DNA of 64,000 bases from Noviherbaspirillum aerium (GTDB lineage Bacteria; Pseudomonadota; Gammaproteobacteria; Burkholderiales; Burkholderiaceae_D): positions 434,001 through 498,000 of the forward strand of contig NZ_VFAH01000002.1 of the NCBI RefSeq assembly GCF_008929045.1. The letters are read 5' to 3'. The notes below the pieces were generated by a model. It was not told the origin of the DNA. It did not search any database and worked only from the letters and a program-made list of their open reading frames with translations. Of this stretch, positions 51,905 through 60,970 are shown piece after piece (the stretch's first letter is position 1; each line of letters begins with the position of its first letter). Both the position numbers and the translations under genes were made by a program.

Positions 51905-52055
51905 AATAATCTACTGTCATGCCCTGACGATGCCCTATCTTGTTCGATGTCATGCACGGCGGCAAAGCGGGATGCAAGGCAGGATGTCCGGGCCCGTCCG
52001 TTATTGCACGGCATAATCATGGTCATTGACCGGAACGCACAGGAAAGAATCAACA

Positions 52056-52886
52056 ATGACAAAGCAGGTGCCACAACGTCTGCCGGAAAGGCGCCAGAGG
52101 GTGCAGTCGGCCGAAATGGGAATGGGCATACTCAAGGCCCTCGGCCGCCTCGGCGGTGCCGCCAGCCTCACCGCCGTGTCGGCCGAAGTCGGCGAAAGCA
52201 CGGCCAAGGTCCATCGTTACATGGCAAGCCTGAGCCAGGAAGGGCTGGTGTTTCAGGACCCGTCCACACAGCACTATTGCCTTGGACAGGAAGCGATCCG
52301 GATCGGGTTGGCGGCGCTGCGGCAATGCGACCCGATCAGGCTGGGCGAGCCTGCGCTCAAGCGCCTGCGCGAAGAGCTGCAGGTGACCTGCTTCATTGCC
52401 GTCATGGGCAACAAGGGGCCTACCATCCTGCGCTTCGAAGAGCCGGGCTTGCCGGTGACGATCAATGTCCGCGCCGGTTCGGTGCTGCCGATGCTGTGGT
52501 CGGCCACAGGACAGGTCTTCCTCAGTTACATGGACGACGCCCGCATCCAGGCGCTGGCAAGCGAGGAATTCGCCCAGGCGACCCGCGAGCAGCGTGCCTC
52601 CCTGCACGGCAGAAATCCGGTGGAAAACCTGCGCAAGTCCATCCGGACCCAAGGCTACGCCGTCATCAATGACACTCTGCTCCCGGGCATCAGCGCCGTG
52701 GCCTCGCCCATCTTCGATCACACCGGGCGGGTGACGGCGGTGTTGACCGCACTGGGTGCCAGCGGTGGATTCGACACCGCCCATGACGGCCGCATCGTGT
52801 CCCTCGTCAACGGCGAGGCAAGCAATATCAGCATGGCGCTCGGCTTTGAGGCCAGACCTTCCGGCGCGGCGGCTACTCAACCATAG
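52056..52886 (+). CDS. IclR-family transcriptional regulator
   Basis: 276 residues: an N-terminal winged helix (GMGILKALGRLGGAASLTAVSAEVGESTAKVHRYMASL, about residues 22-60) and a C-terminal IclR effector domain (GPTILRFEEPGLPVTINVRAGSVLPMLWSATGQVFL; IRTQGYAVINDTLLPGISAVASPIFDHTGRVTAVLTALG regions). ATG 52056 has AGGAAAG upstream; an earlier in-frame ATG at 52026 is possible. It is divergent from the Bug gene and probably controls it, itself and the P450 gene through the repeated site. Confidence 0.88.
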   Translation: MTKQVPQRLPERRQRVQSAEMGMGILKALGRLGGAASLTAVSAEVGESTAKVHRYMASLSQEGLVFQDPSTQHYCLGQEAIRIGLAALRQCDPIRLGEPALKRLREELQVTCFIAVMGNKGPTILRFEEPGLPVTINVRAGSVLPMLWSATGQVFLSYMDDARIQALASEEFAQATREQRASLHGRNPVENLRKSIRTQGYAVINDTLLPGISAVASPIFDHTGRVTAVLTALGASGGFDTAHDGRIVSLVNGEASNISMALGFEARPSGAAATQP

Positions 52887-52905
52887 CCTGGAGTGAATGG
52901 CCGGC

Positions 52906-52946
52906 GCAGACCCGTTCCCCTCAGCAGCATGCAGGGACGGGTCTGC
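52906..52946 (+). terminator. Hairpin after the IclR gene
   Basis: GCAGACCCGT (52906-52915) pairs with ACGGGTCTGC (52937-52946). It begins 20 bases after the IclR stop. The rest of the 234-base gap before 53121 contains only the ribosome site of the next gene. Confidence 0.55.
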
Positions 52947-53120
52947 ACATGCCTAAATTGTCTGCAATCATTGAATTTGAACAAGACTGAAAGTGGTCTT
53001 GTCTTGTCATGTCTCGAAAATGAACCTCTGTCCTTGAATGGCCTCATATTCGCTTATTGGCATTTCTTCAACCGTTAGCTGCGCCACCAGCCAATTTTCG
53101 CAGCAGCAAGGAGAACGATC

Positions 53121-54299
53121 ATGGCATTGACAACCAGTGATACCGGCAACAATACCTCTGACGATACCGTAGTAGGCGTGTACGACAATTTCTCGGAAGC
53201 GGAATCCGCGGTGCAGGCACTTCTCTCCTCGGGCTTCAGCCGTTCGGACGTTCAGCTCAATCCCGAGAGGGATGACGATGGAACGACGTCTTCGGGCACC
53301 AGCTCTTCCACCAGCGATGCGCACAGCGGCATTCGCGGATTCTTCTACTCCCTGTTCGGCGGTGACGAGAACACCGGCCATCATGATACCTATGCCGAGT
53401 CGGTACGCCGCGGCAGCTATGTATTGACGGTAAACGTCAATAGCCAGACCGAGATCGATCGTGCGACCGACATCATGAATCGCTTCAATCCGGTCGACAT
53501 CGACGAGCGCGTAAGCCATTGGAAGACTCAGGGATGGACCAGCCACGACGCATCCGCGCCGCGCTATTCCAGGGATGAGATTACGAAGGAACGGGCCAGC
53601 TACGCCAGCCTGCGTTCGTCGGGGACAACGGCAGGCACCGCAACTACCGCGACCACTGCAACCACGGGCGAAACACGCATTCCGGTTATCGAAGAGCAGC
53701 TGCAGGTCGGCAAGCGCGAAGTGCAGCGCGGCGGCGTGAGGGTCATCAAGCGGGTGCGCGATATTCCGGTGCGGGAAACCGTCCAGCTGCGCGACGAGGA
53801 AATCAAGGTGGAACGTCATGCCGTCGACAAGCCGGCCACGCAGGCCGACCTGGCGGCATTCAAGGAAGGTTCGGTCGAACTGCGGGAGACGGACGAGGAA
53901 GCCGTGGTGGCCAAGACCGCGCGCGTCGTCGAGGAAGTCGTGGTCGGCAAGGAAGTCACGCAACGTACCGAGGACATCAACGATACCCTGCGCCGCACCG
54001 ATGTCGAGGTCGAGCAGCTTGGAGCGGGCAGCAGCCTGGCCGGCGGCGATGACGAGTTCCGCCGCCACTGGCAGACCACCTACGGTTCGTCCGGCGGACG
54101 CTATGAGGATTACGACGCGGCCTATCGTTATGGCACCACCATGGCCGGCAGCGACCGCTACAAGAATTACCAGTGGTCGGACGTCGAACCGCAGCTGCGC
54201 AGCGACTGGGAATCGAACCATCCGGGAAGCACCTGGGACAAGGTAAAGGACGCCGTGCGTTACGGCGCGGAACGGGTGACAGGCAATCGCCGTCACTGA
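53121..54299 (+). CDS. Stress protein with GSP17M-like N-terminus and DUF2382 C-terminus
   Basis: 392 residues. Residues about 12-125 form a general-stress-protein-17M-like domain (VVGVYDNFSEAESAVQALLSSGFSRSDVQL; SYVLTVNVNSQTEIDRATDIMNRF). Residues about 190-300 form a DUF2382 domain with paired charged strands (IPVIEEQLQVGKREVQRGGV; DIPVRETVQLRDEEIKVERH; ARVVEEVVVGKEVTQRTEDI). The C-terminal 90 residues are Tyr/Gly/Asp-rich. Such proteins are common in desiccation- and radiation-tolerant soil bacteria; molecular function unknown. Ribosome site AAGGAGAACGATC. Confidence 0.8.
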   Translation: MALTTSDTGNNTSDDTVVGVYDNFSEAESAVQALLSSGFSRSDVQLNPERDDDGTTSSGTSSSTSDAHSGIRGFFYSLFGGDENTGHHDTYAESVRRGSYVLTVNVNSQTEIDRATDIMNRFNPVDIDERVSHWKTQGWTSHDASAPRYSRDEITKERASYASLRSSGTTAGTATTATTATTGETRIPVIEEQLQVGKREVQRGGVRVIKRVRDIPVRETVQLRDEEIKVERHAVDKPATQADLAAFKEGSVELRETDEEAVVAKTARVVEEVVVGKEVTQRTEDINDTLRRTDVEVEQLGAGSSLAGGDDEFRRHWQTTYGSSGGRYEDYDAAYRYGTTMAGSDRYKNYQWSDVEPQLRSDWESNHPGSTWDKVKDAVRYGAERVTGNRRH

Positions 54300-54316
54300 A
54301 GAACGCAGTCCAGGAC

Positions 54317-54350
54317 TGACACTGGCTGATGACAGCATCAGCCAGTGTCA
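54317..54350 (+). terminator. Hairpin between the two stress-type genes
   Basis: Perfect 15-bp stem (54317-54331 with 54336-54350) and 4-base loop, 17 bases past the DUF2382 gene stop. T-run absent. Confidence 0.65.
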
Positions 54351-54426
54351 AGCCATTCAAGTCACTTGCGGGGCTGCGGCACGGCCCGCCTGTCTCGCCG
54401 ATTTACCCAATTCGAAGGAGAGCATC

Positions 54427-55047
54427 ATGGGACTAGGTTTTGACATCGGAAACATCTTGCAGCAGTACGGCGGCGTCAATCCGAACCAGCCGCCGAACGA
54501 CATCGAAGACCACTTCGACCAGGTAGCACAGAATTCGCCGCACGACGACCTGGCTGACGGCCTGAACGAAGCATTTCGCTCGGATCAGACGCCGCCCTTC
54601 CCCAACATGGTCGGCCAGATGTTCGGGCAGGCCGATCCCAACCAGCGCGCGGGCATGATGAACCAGTTGCTGGCCACGCTTGGACCTGCGGTCGTCGGCG
54701 CCATGCTCAACCGGGGCATGGGTGGCGGCTTGGGTGGCGGCTTGGGTGGTGGCCTTGGCGGAGGCCTGGGCGGCGCACTCGGCGGTGGCATGGGCGGCGG
54801 CATCCTCGGCAGCCTGCTCAACGGCGCGATGGGCGGCGGCCAGCAGCAGATGCGCGTGCGTCCGGAAGACATGGAACGCATGCGTCCCGAGGAATTCGAG
54901 GAACTGGCCCGGCATGCCGAACGTGAAAACCCCGGCGTCATCGACCAGATGAGCCGCTTCTATGCGCAAAACCCCGGCCTGGTGAAGGCACTGGGCGGCG
55001 CGGCCCTTGCCATTGCATTGGGCAAGATGTCGCAGCGCGGCCGCTGA
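54427..55047 (+). CDS. Glycine-rich hypothetical protein
   Basis: 206 residues. The N-terminal half is polar (IGNILQQYGGVNPNQPPNDI). A glycine tract (residues about 98-130) of repeated GGG-L/M units gives a flexible linker. The C-terminus has helical RPEDMERMRPEEFEELARHAERENPGVIDQMSRFYAQ. No signal peptide. AAGGAGAGCATC precedes ATG 54427, very similar to the ribosome site of the preceding stress gene. Position next to the DUF2382 gene hints at a stress role; no family is recognised. Confidence 0.6.
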   Translation: MGLGFDIGNILQQYGGVNPNQPPNDIEDHFDQVAQNSPHDDLADGLNEAFRSDQTPPFPNMVGQMFGQADPNQRAGMMNQLLATLGPAVVGAMLNRGMGGGLGGGLGGGLGGGLGGALGGGMGGGILGSLLNGAMGGGQQQMRVRPEDMERMRPEEFEELARHAERENPGVIDQMSRFYAQNPGLVKALGGAALAIALGKMSQRGR

Positions 55048-55107
55048 GGAAAAATGGCGGTAGCGGACCTCCCGCCATCGCCATCGCAATTGCTCTCTGG
55101 CTACCTG

Positions 55108-55133
55108 CCCCTTTCCCGCTTGCGGGGAAGGGG
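55108..55133. repeat. REP-like palindrome (single copy)
   Basis: CCCCTTTCCCGC-TT-GCGGGGAAGGGG, one mismatch in 12. Related in core to the pair at 19802-19922. It lies between convergent genes and is followed by CTGCTTTT, so it may also act as a terminator. Confidence 0.55.
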
Positions 55134-55176
55134 CTGCTTTTCCACATGAGGGCTTGATGGCGGCCTGAAAAGAGGC

Positions 55177-57825
55177 TCAGTGCCAGACGCCGGATGAATC
55201 CGCTTCCCTGCCCCAGCCAAGGACGAGAAGCCGCTCGAATCCTTCCGCCGGTATGGCCTTGGAAAACAGGAAGCCCTGGCCGTAGTCGCAGCCCGCTTCC
55301 CGCAGCAGGAATTCCTGTTCCAGCGTCTCGATACCTTCCGCAATCACTTTCATCCCGAGCTTGTGCGCCATGACGATCATGGTTTCCGCGATGGTGCGGC
55401 TGCCCGGATTTTTCTCCATGTCCCGCACGAAGGACTGATCGATTTTCAGATAATCGATATGCAGCTTCAGCAGGTAGGACATGGAGGAATATCCGGTGCC
55501 GAAATCGTCGAGCGCGACCTGGATGCCGGCGTCGCGGTATTGCAGGAGCGTCTCTGCCACTTGCGCGGAGGCATTCAGCAGAACCCCCTCGGTGATTTCG
55601 ACCGATATGCTGTTGGGCGGCAGGCCGCTGTCCTTGAGCGTGGCGACCCATACGGAGTCGCTCGACTCGGCGGCGAACTGTACCGGCGAGCGGTTGATGC
55701 TGATTTCGAAAGGATGTCCGGTCGCCTTCGCCCAGCGGACCGAAAACGCGACCGCCTGCTTGAAGACCCAGTCGCCTATCTCATGGATCAGACCGGTCTC
55801 TTCCGCCAACGGAATGAACTTTGCCGGCGGCACCCAGCCCAGCGTCGGATGATCCCAGCGCAGCAGCGCTTCGGCCTTGACCACCTTCCGGGATTGCATG
55901 TCGACCACGGGCTGGAAATGCACATGCAGCTGGTTGTTGCTCAACGCATCGCGCAGGTCCCTGGCAAGTTTGAGTCGCCGCCGCGCCTCCTTCTGCATGG
56001 CCTTGGTGAAGAAGCAATACTGGTTGCGGCCCGCGCTCTTGGCTGCGTACATGGCCTGGTCGGCGTTGCGTATCAGTTCTTCAGGGCCGTTTCCATCCAC
56101 GGGATAGATGGTGATGCCGATGCTGGCCGATACATAGGCGATGTCGCCATCCAGATTGAACGGCTCGTTGATGGCGTATATCAGTTTCTGCGCGACCTGC
56201 TCGATGTGCCCGTCATCATTGAGCTCGCTCAGGATGATGGTGAATTCATCGCCGCCAAGGCGGGCGACGGTATCCGATTCGCGCACGCATTGCCTCAAGC
56301 GGATGGCAGCCTGCTTCAGCAGCTTGTCCCCCGCGTCATGCCCCAGCAGATCATTGACTTCCTTGAAGCGGTCGAGGTCGATGAAGAACAGGGCAATGTC
56401 GGAATCCAGCCGGCGCGCCTTCTTGATTTCATGTTCCAGGCGGTCGCGGAACAGGCGCCGGTTGGGCAAGCCGGTGAGCGAGTCAAAACTGGCATGCCGC
56501 CAGATCAATTCCTCGGATTCCTTCTTTTCCGAAATATCCATCATGGTGCCGGTAATCCGGATGGGCTGCCCCTGCTCGTCCCTCTCCACCACCACCGCCC
56601 GTGCCAGAACCCATTTCCATTCTCCGTTCTTGCACTTGAGCCGATGTTCGACGATGTACGGCTTTCCCGTGAAACTCGCCTGCAAGGCGGCAATCGCCAC
56701 CGGCAGATCCTCGGGATGAACGCGCTTTTCCCATTCCTCGAAGCGGTTCTCGACCTCGCCATCCTCATAGCCGAGAATTTCCTTCCATCGAGAAGACAAG
56801 ATCACTTCATTGGTCGGAATATGCCAGTCCCAGACGCCGTCGCGCGCTCCTTCGATGGCGAATTTCCAGCGGTCGTTGCTGAGCCTGAGCGCATCTTCGG
56901 CCAGCTTCTGCTCGGTCATGTCATGGCCCTGGACAAAAATGCCGGACACCTGGCCGTCGGCGCCGAACAGTGGCTGGAACAGCAGGTCGACGTAGATGTC
57001 GCTCATCGGCCCTTCGGGGGTCTTGTTGAATTGCACCAGCATCTTCTTTCCGACGAACGGCTTCCCCGAGGAATACACCCTGTCGAGCAATTCCAGATAG
57101 CCTTGCCCGGACAGTTCGGGGAGGGCATCCTTCACGGGTTTTCCTATCAGTTCACGGTGACCGACGAGGCCATAGTAAGCCTCGTTGACGATGTCATAGG
57201 TATGCTCGGGCCCGCGCAATACGGCAATGAACCCCGGCGCCTGCTCGAAGATCCGGCGCAGCCGCGTTCGCTCATGTTCAAAGGCCTGGTGCAGTTCGGC
57301 GATGGCCGTTCCGGGACTGGTGATGTTGTCCGCCGTCAGCAGGCCGAAATCGTGTTCGGCATTGGCGGCCTGGACTGCGCCTTGCAGCGCATAAAGTTCG
57401 CTGACGTCGATCAGCGTCTGGATCACGAATGCCACCTTGCCGTCATCGCCGGGCACGGGCGTGTTGGTCACTGTCCAGCAGCGCTCTTCTTCCGCCATGC
57501 CGTTGGCCGCTGCAGGACCGGCCACCCGTCCGGGCAGGAACATGATGGTGTCGGGCGCACCGCTTGCGAACACTTTTTCCACAGAGGCAATCAGGGAGTC
57601 GAAATCCGTGCGGCCGGAGTCCGCTGCGTCTCCGGGAAACACCGTGTGCAGATAGGCGCCGAGAATCTCCTTTCGCGGCTTGTGCGTCGTCTGCAGATAA
57701 GCTTCGTTCACCCCGATCACACTCATGTCGGGAGCAATCAGTACGTGAGGATAGGGAGCAAGTTCGAATGCGGCAGCAGCGACTGCGAGTTCATGGGTCT
57801 GTATGGGGCGCATGCTGTTCAACAT
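55177..57825 (-). CDS. PAS-PAS-PAS-GGDEF-EAL cyclic-di-GMP signalling protein
   Basis: 882 residues, no membrane segments, so cytosolic. Three PAS-type sensor domains (about 20-130, 185-300, 320-430; the last ends with the PAC-like RITGTMMDISEKK). A GGDEF domain follows (about 445-600) with intact VARLGGDEFTII. The EAL domain (about 620-870) has KAEALLRW and the catalytic-loop DDFGTGYSSMSYL. Both motifs are complete, so it may make and break c-di-GMP, with one activity usually dominant. ATG 57825 has no obvious ribosome site; ATG 57813 is an alternative. Monocistronic. Confidence 0.9.
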   Translation of the reverse strand: MLNSMRPIQTHELAVAAAAFELAPYPHVLIAPDMSVIGVNEAYLQTTHKPRKEILGAYLHTVFPGDAADSGRTDFDSLIASVEKVFASGAPDTIMFLPGRVAGPAAANGMAEEERCWTVTNTPVPGDDGKVAFVIQTLIDVSELYALQGAVQAANAEHDFGLLTADNITSPGTAIAELHQAFEHERTRLRRIFEQAPGFIAVLRGPEHTYDIVNEAYYGLVGHRELIGKPVKDALPELSGQGYLELLDRVYSSGKPFVGKKMLVQFNKTPEGPMSDIYVDLLFQPLFGADGQVSGIFVQGHDMTEQKLAEDALRLSNDRWKFAIEGARDGVWDWHIPTNEVILSSRWKEILGYEDGEVENRFEEWEKRVHPEDLPVAIAALQASFTGKPYIVEHRLKCKNGEWKWVLARAVVVERDEQGQPIRITGTMMDISEKKESEELIWRHASFDSLTGLPNRRLFRDRLEHEIKKARRLDSDIALFFIDLDRFKEVNDLLGHDAGDKLLKQAAIRLRQCVRESDTVARLGGDEFTIILSELNDDGHIEQVAQKLIYAINEPFNLDGDIAYVSASIGITIYPVDGNGPEELIRNADQAMYAAKSAGRNQYCFFTKAMQKEARRRLKLARDLRDALSNNQLHVHFQPVVDMQSRKVVKAEALLRWDHPTLGWVPPAKFIPLAEETGLIHEIGDWVFKQAVAFSVRWAKATGHPFEISINRSPVQFAAESSDSVWVATLKDSGLPPNSISVEITEGVLLNASAQVAETLLQYRDAGIQVALDDFGTGYSSMSYLLKLHIDYLKIDQSFVRDMEKNPGSRTIAETMIVMAHKLGMKVIAEGIETLEQEFLLREAGCDYGQGFLFSKAIPAEGFERLLVLGWGREADSSGVWH

Positions 57826-57996
57826 TGGCGAATGGGAAAGATTCCACTTTCAAAACAAGCTCCTGAAGCGAGTCCTCACGGCAGCTGCCCGAGGCGCCTC
57901 TTCAAGCAGGCTCCTGAAACAACTGATGGCTGCTACACGATAGAGAAATTGCAACCTCAACGGTTCCCGGCCGTTTCTTTCATGGAGTGCTTTTCA

Positions 57997-58034
57997 ATTA
58001 CGCATAACGTAGTATGATTACGCAAAACGCGTAA
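57997..58034. promoter_or_regulatory. Regulator site in the P450 promoter (copy B)
   Basis: Contains direct repeats ATTACGCATAACG (57997-58009) and ATTACGCAAAACG (58017-58029) 20 bases apart, and TTACGC-N5-GCGTAA (58018-58034). Its reverse complement matches the Bug/IclR intergenic site at 51870-51904. It ends 130 bases before the P450 start. Confidence 0.65.
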
Positions 58035-58163
58035 GCGCAGATGGTTGGCGATCGCTGGCGCGCGTAGATTCGATGTTGCATGCCATGAAGGCCATGTTCT
58101 ACGGAGCAGGAACAGGCTTTTCCAAAGGCAACGAATGGTGTCATACCAATGGAAGGACTTCCC

Positions 58164-60539
58164 ATGAATACCTCCGATTCTTCTTCGTCTTCCGTACCTT
58201 CTGCATCTTCCGCCGGCGCTCCCGCCTGCCCCATCGACCACCAGGCACTCTCGGCAATGCGCGCACCCACCGGATGCCCGATCAGCCCGCGCGCCGCCGG
58301 CTTCGATCCGTTTGAAGACGCGTACCAGCAGGATCCGCCCGAATACGTGCGCTGGGCGCGCGAGGAAGAGCCGGTTTTCTTCAGCCCCAAGCTCGGCTAC
58401 TGGGTGATTACCCGCTATGACGACATCAAGGCAGTATTCAGGGACAACCTGACCTTCAGCCCCTCGATCGCGCTGGAAAAGATCACGCCCACCAGCGAAG
58501 AAGCCAATGCCGTGCTGGCTTCCTACAACTATGCGATGAACCGCACCCTGGTCAATGAAGACGAACCGGCGCACATGGCGCGCCGGCGGGTGCTGATGGA
58601 ACCGTTCACGCCGGAAGCCCTCAAGCACCACGAACCCATGGTGCGCGAACTGGCCCGCGCCTACGTGGACCGTTTCATCGATGACGGCAAGGCCGACCTG
58701 GTCGATCAGATGCTGTGGGAAGTGCCGCTGACGGTAGCACTGCACTTCCTTGGCGTGCCCGAGGAAGACATGGACAGGCTGCGCCAGTATTCGATTGCCC
58801 ATACGGTCAACACCTGGGGCCGCCCGAAACCGGAAGAGCAGCTCAAGGTGGCGCATGCGGTCGGCAATTTCTGGCAGCTGGCCGGCAAGATACTCGACAA
58901 GATGCGGCAGGACCCGTCCGGCCCCGGCTGGATGAAATACGGCATCCGCAAGCAGGCCGACTATCCCGATGTCGTCACCGATTCCTACCTGCACTCGATG
59001 ATGATGGCCGGTATCGTCGCCGCGCACGAGACCACCGCCAACGCCACGGCGAACGCGCTGAAACTGCTGCTCCAGCATCCGACCGCCTGGCGCGAAATCT
59101 GCGAAGACCCGAGCCTGATACCGAATGCGGTGGAGGAATGCCTGCGCCACAACGGCTCCGTGCCGGCGTGGCGGCGGCTGGCCACCAGGGACGTCAGGAT
59201 CGGGGGCATCGACATTCCGGCAGGCTCCAGGCTGCTGATCGTGATGGCATCGGCCAACCATGACCAGCGCCACTTCGATGACGCCGACATGCTCGACATC
59301 CGCCGCGCCAATTCGAGCGACCACCTCACCTTCGGCTATGGCGCGCACCAGTGCATGGGCAAGAACCTGGCGCGCATGGAAATGCAGATCTTCCTCGAGG
59401 AGCTCACCAGGCGCCTGCCGCACATGCGCCTGTGCGAGCAGAGCTTCACCTATGTGCCGAACACCTCGTTCCGGGGGCCGGAGCATCTCTGGGTGGAATG
59501 GGACCCGGCGCAGAATCCGGAACGCGCCAATCCCGGCTTGCTGGAATCGGTATCGCCGGTGCGCATCGGCGAGCCGTCCGGCCATGCGATCAGCCGCACC
59601 GTCGTGGTCGACAGCGTCACCCCGCTCACCAGCGAGATCATGCGCCTGCGTCTGACGGCGCCGGACGGCAGGCCGATGCCGCGCTGGCTGCCGGGCTCGC
59701 ATATCGATGTCGAATGCGGAACGCCGGAACTTTCCCGCCAGTATTCGCTCTGCGGCGATCCCTCCGATCCGCGCACGCTGGAGATCGCCGTGCTGCGCGA
59801 ACCGGAAAGCCGGGGCGGCTCGCGCTGGATTCATGGCGAGCTCAAGCCGGGAGACCGACTCAAGATTCGCGGACCGCGCAATCATTTCCGTTTCGACGAG
59901 ACCGCGAAAAAAGTCATCTTCATCGCCGGCGGCATCGGCATCACCCCCATCATCGCGATGGCGCGGCGGGCCAGGGAGCTCGGCATCGACTATGTGCTGC
60001 ATTACAGCGGGCGCGCGCGCTCGACGATGACGTATCTGGATGAACTGGCGAAGCTGCATGGCGACCGCCTCCAGGTGTATGCAAGGGATGAGGGAAGGCG
60101 CAATGATTTCTCCGCGCTGCTCGCTTCCCCCGAAGCCGGCACGCATATCTATGCCTGCGGTCCGCTGAGAATGCTGGAGGCGCTGGAACAGTGCTGCGCC
60201 TCCTGGCCGGAAGACGCATTGCGCATCGAGCATTTCGAATCCAGCCGCGGCACGCTGGACCCGGCGAAGGAACATGCGTTCGAAGTGGAACTCAAGGACT
60301 CCGGCATCACCTTGACGGTGCCGGCCGACCAGACCCTGCTGGCGGCCTTGCGCGGCGCCAACATCGATGTGCAGAGCGACTGCGGCGAAGGGCTGTGCGG
60401 ATCATGCGAAGTGCGCGTGCTCGCCGGACAGGTCGATCACCGCGACGTGGTCCTGACGCGCTCCGAACGGGAAGCGAACAACAAGATGATGGCCTGCTGC
60501 TCGCGCGCGGCCGGCACCAAGCTGACCCTCGAACTCTGA
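58164..60539 (+). CDS. Self-sufficient cytochrome P450 fused to a PFOR-type reductase (CYP116B-like)
   Basis: 791 residues in the class VII order. The P450 domain (about 40-440) has AHETTAN in the I-helix and the haem-Cys motif FGYGAHQCMGKNLAR. An FMN domain (about 470-570) carries SRQYSLCGDPSDPRTLEIAV. An NADH-binding domain (about 575-690) has FIAGGIGITPIIAM. A C-terminal plant-type [2Fe-2S] ferredoxin carries CGEGLCGSCEVRVL. It needs only NAD(P)H and O2 to hydroxylate substrate; related enzymes act on aromatic and terpenoid compounds. ATG 58164 is preferred to 58149 because GAAGGACTTCCC precedes it. The promoter carries the IclR-type site. Confidence 0.9.
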   Translation: MNTSDSSSSSVPSASSAGAPACPIDHQALSAMRAPTGCPISPRAAGFDPFEDAYQQDPPEYVRWAREEEPVFFSPKLGYWVITRYDDIKAVFRDNLTFSPSIALEKITPTSEEANAVLASYNYAMNRTLVNEDEPAHMARRRVLMEPFTPEALKHHEPMVRELARAYVDRFIDDGKADLVDQMLWEVPLTVALHFLGVPEEDMDRLRQYSIAHTVNTWGRPKPEEQLKVAHAVGNFWQLAGKILDKMRQDPSGPGWMKYGIRKQADYPDVVTDSYLHSMMMAGIVAAHETTANATANALKLLLQHPTAWREICEDPSLIPNAVEECLRHNGSVPAWRRLATRDVRIGGIDIPAGSRLLIVMASANHDQRHFDDADMLDIRRANSSDHLTFGYGAHQCMGKNLARMEMQIFLEELTRRLPHMRLCEQSFTYVPNTSFRGPEHLWVEWDPAQNPERANPGLLESVSPVRIGEPSGHAISRTVVVDSVTPLTSEIMRLRLTAPDGRPMPRWLPGSHIDVECGTPELSRQYSLCGDPSDPRTLEIAVLREPESRGGSRWIHGELKPGDRLKIRGPRNHFRFDETAKKVIFIAGGIGITPIIAMARRARELGIDYVLHYSGRARSTMTYLDELAKLHGDRLQVYARDEGRRNDFSALLASPEAGTHIYACGPLRMLEALEQCCASWPEDALRIEHFESSRGTLDPAKEHAFEVELKDSGITLTVPADQTLLAALRGANIDVQSDCGEGLCGSCEVRVLAGQVDHRDVVLTRSEREANNKMMACCSRAAGTKLTLEL

Positions 60540-60608
60540 AGCCCGGTCCGCTGGCTGAAGGCCGGCTTCTCTGCCGGTATGCCGGTATGCCGGTCTGCCT
60601 GTCTGAAT

Positions 60609-60642
60609 GAACACCTGTCGGCGGTCGCGCCGGCAGGTGTTC
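60609..60642 (+). terminator. Hairpin after the P450 gene
   Basis: GAACACCTG (60609-60617) pairs with CAGGTGTTC (60634-60642), extended by CGGC/GCCG inside. Preceded by short GCCGGTAT tandem repeats at about 60574-60595. Confidence 0.6.
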
Positions 60643-60831
60643 GGCCATCCCTGCGCAAACTTTTCAAGTTCGCGCCCGCGGTCCTTGCAAGGATCCGCAA
60701 TCCGCCCCGGCGAGGCTTTCGCCCGATGCCTTGAGATTTATCAGCATCCGACCGCTCCGCTTTTCCGAAGCGCCATTGTCCCGCGCCCTGTCATGACTGC
60801 AGCCTGTCATGCACATAAAAATTTCTGATCC

Positions 60832-60847
60832 GGTGGATATATCCACC
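60832..60847. promoter_or_regulatory. Perfect 16-bp palindrome upstream of the right-edge effector gene
   Basis: GGTGGATATATCCACC, fully self-complementary, 123 bases before the GTG at 60971, in an AT-richer pocket. No hrp box is present in this 430-base gap (60540-60970); the palindrome is the best candidate regulatory site. Confidence 0.45.
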
Positions 60848-60970
60848 AGTTATTGCTACTCATCTTTACGCAAGGCAGCGAAGATAAAAACGCTCACGCT
60901 TCCCGCACTGCAGCATGTCTGCGGAAGCAAACGCACACGGTGGCGACAGCGCACCGGAGGAGAGACGACC

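Noticed and set aside
55363-60275. Long opposite-strand frames over the GGDEF-EAL gene (55363-58017 plus) and the P450 gene (57957-60275 minus)
   Set aside because: Both overlap genes with complete catalytic motifs in the real frames.
60806-60895. A-rich ATAAAAA tracts upstream of the right-edge gene, considered as ExsA-type sites
   Set aside because: Only the A-core fits; spacing and flanks do not match an ExsA promoter, and no exsA-type gene is visible.
60540-60970. Search for an hrp box before the right-edge effector-like gene
   Set aside because: No GGAAC occurs in this gap; the single CCACC near 60843 has no -35-type partner at 15-16 bases.
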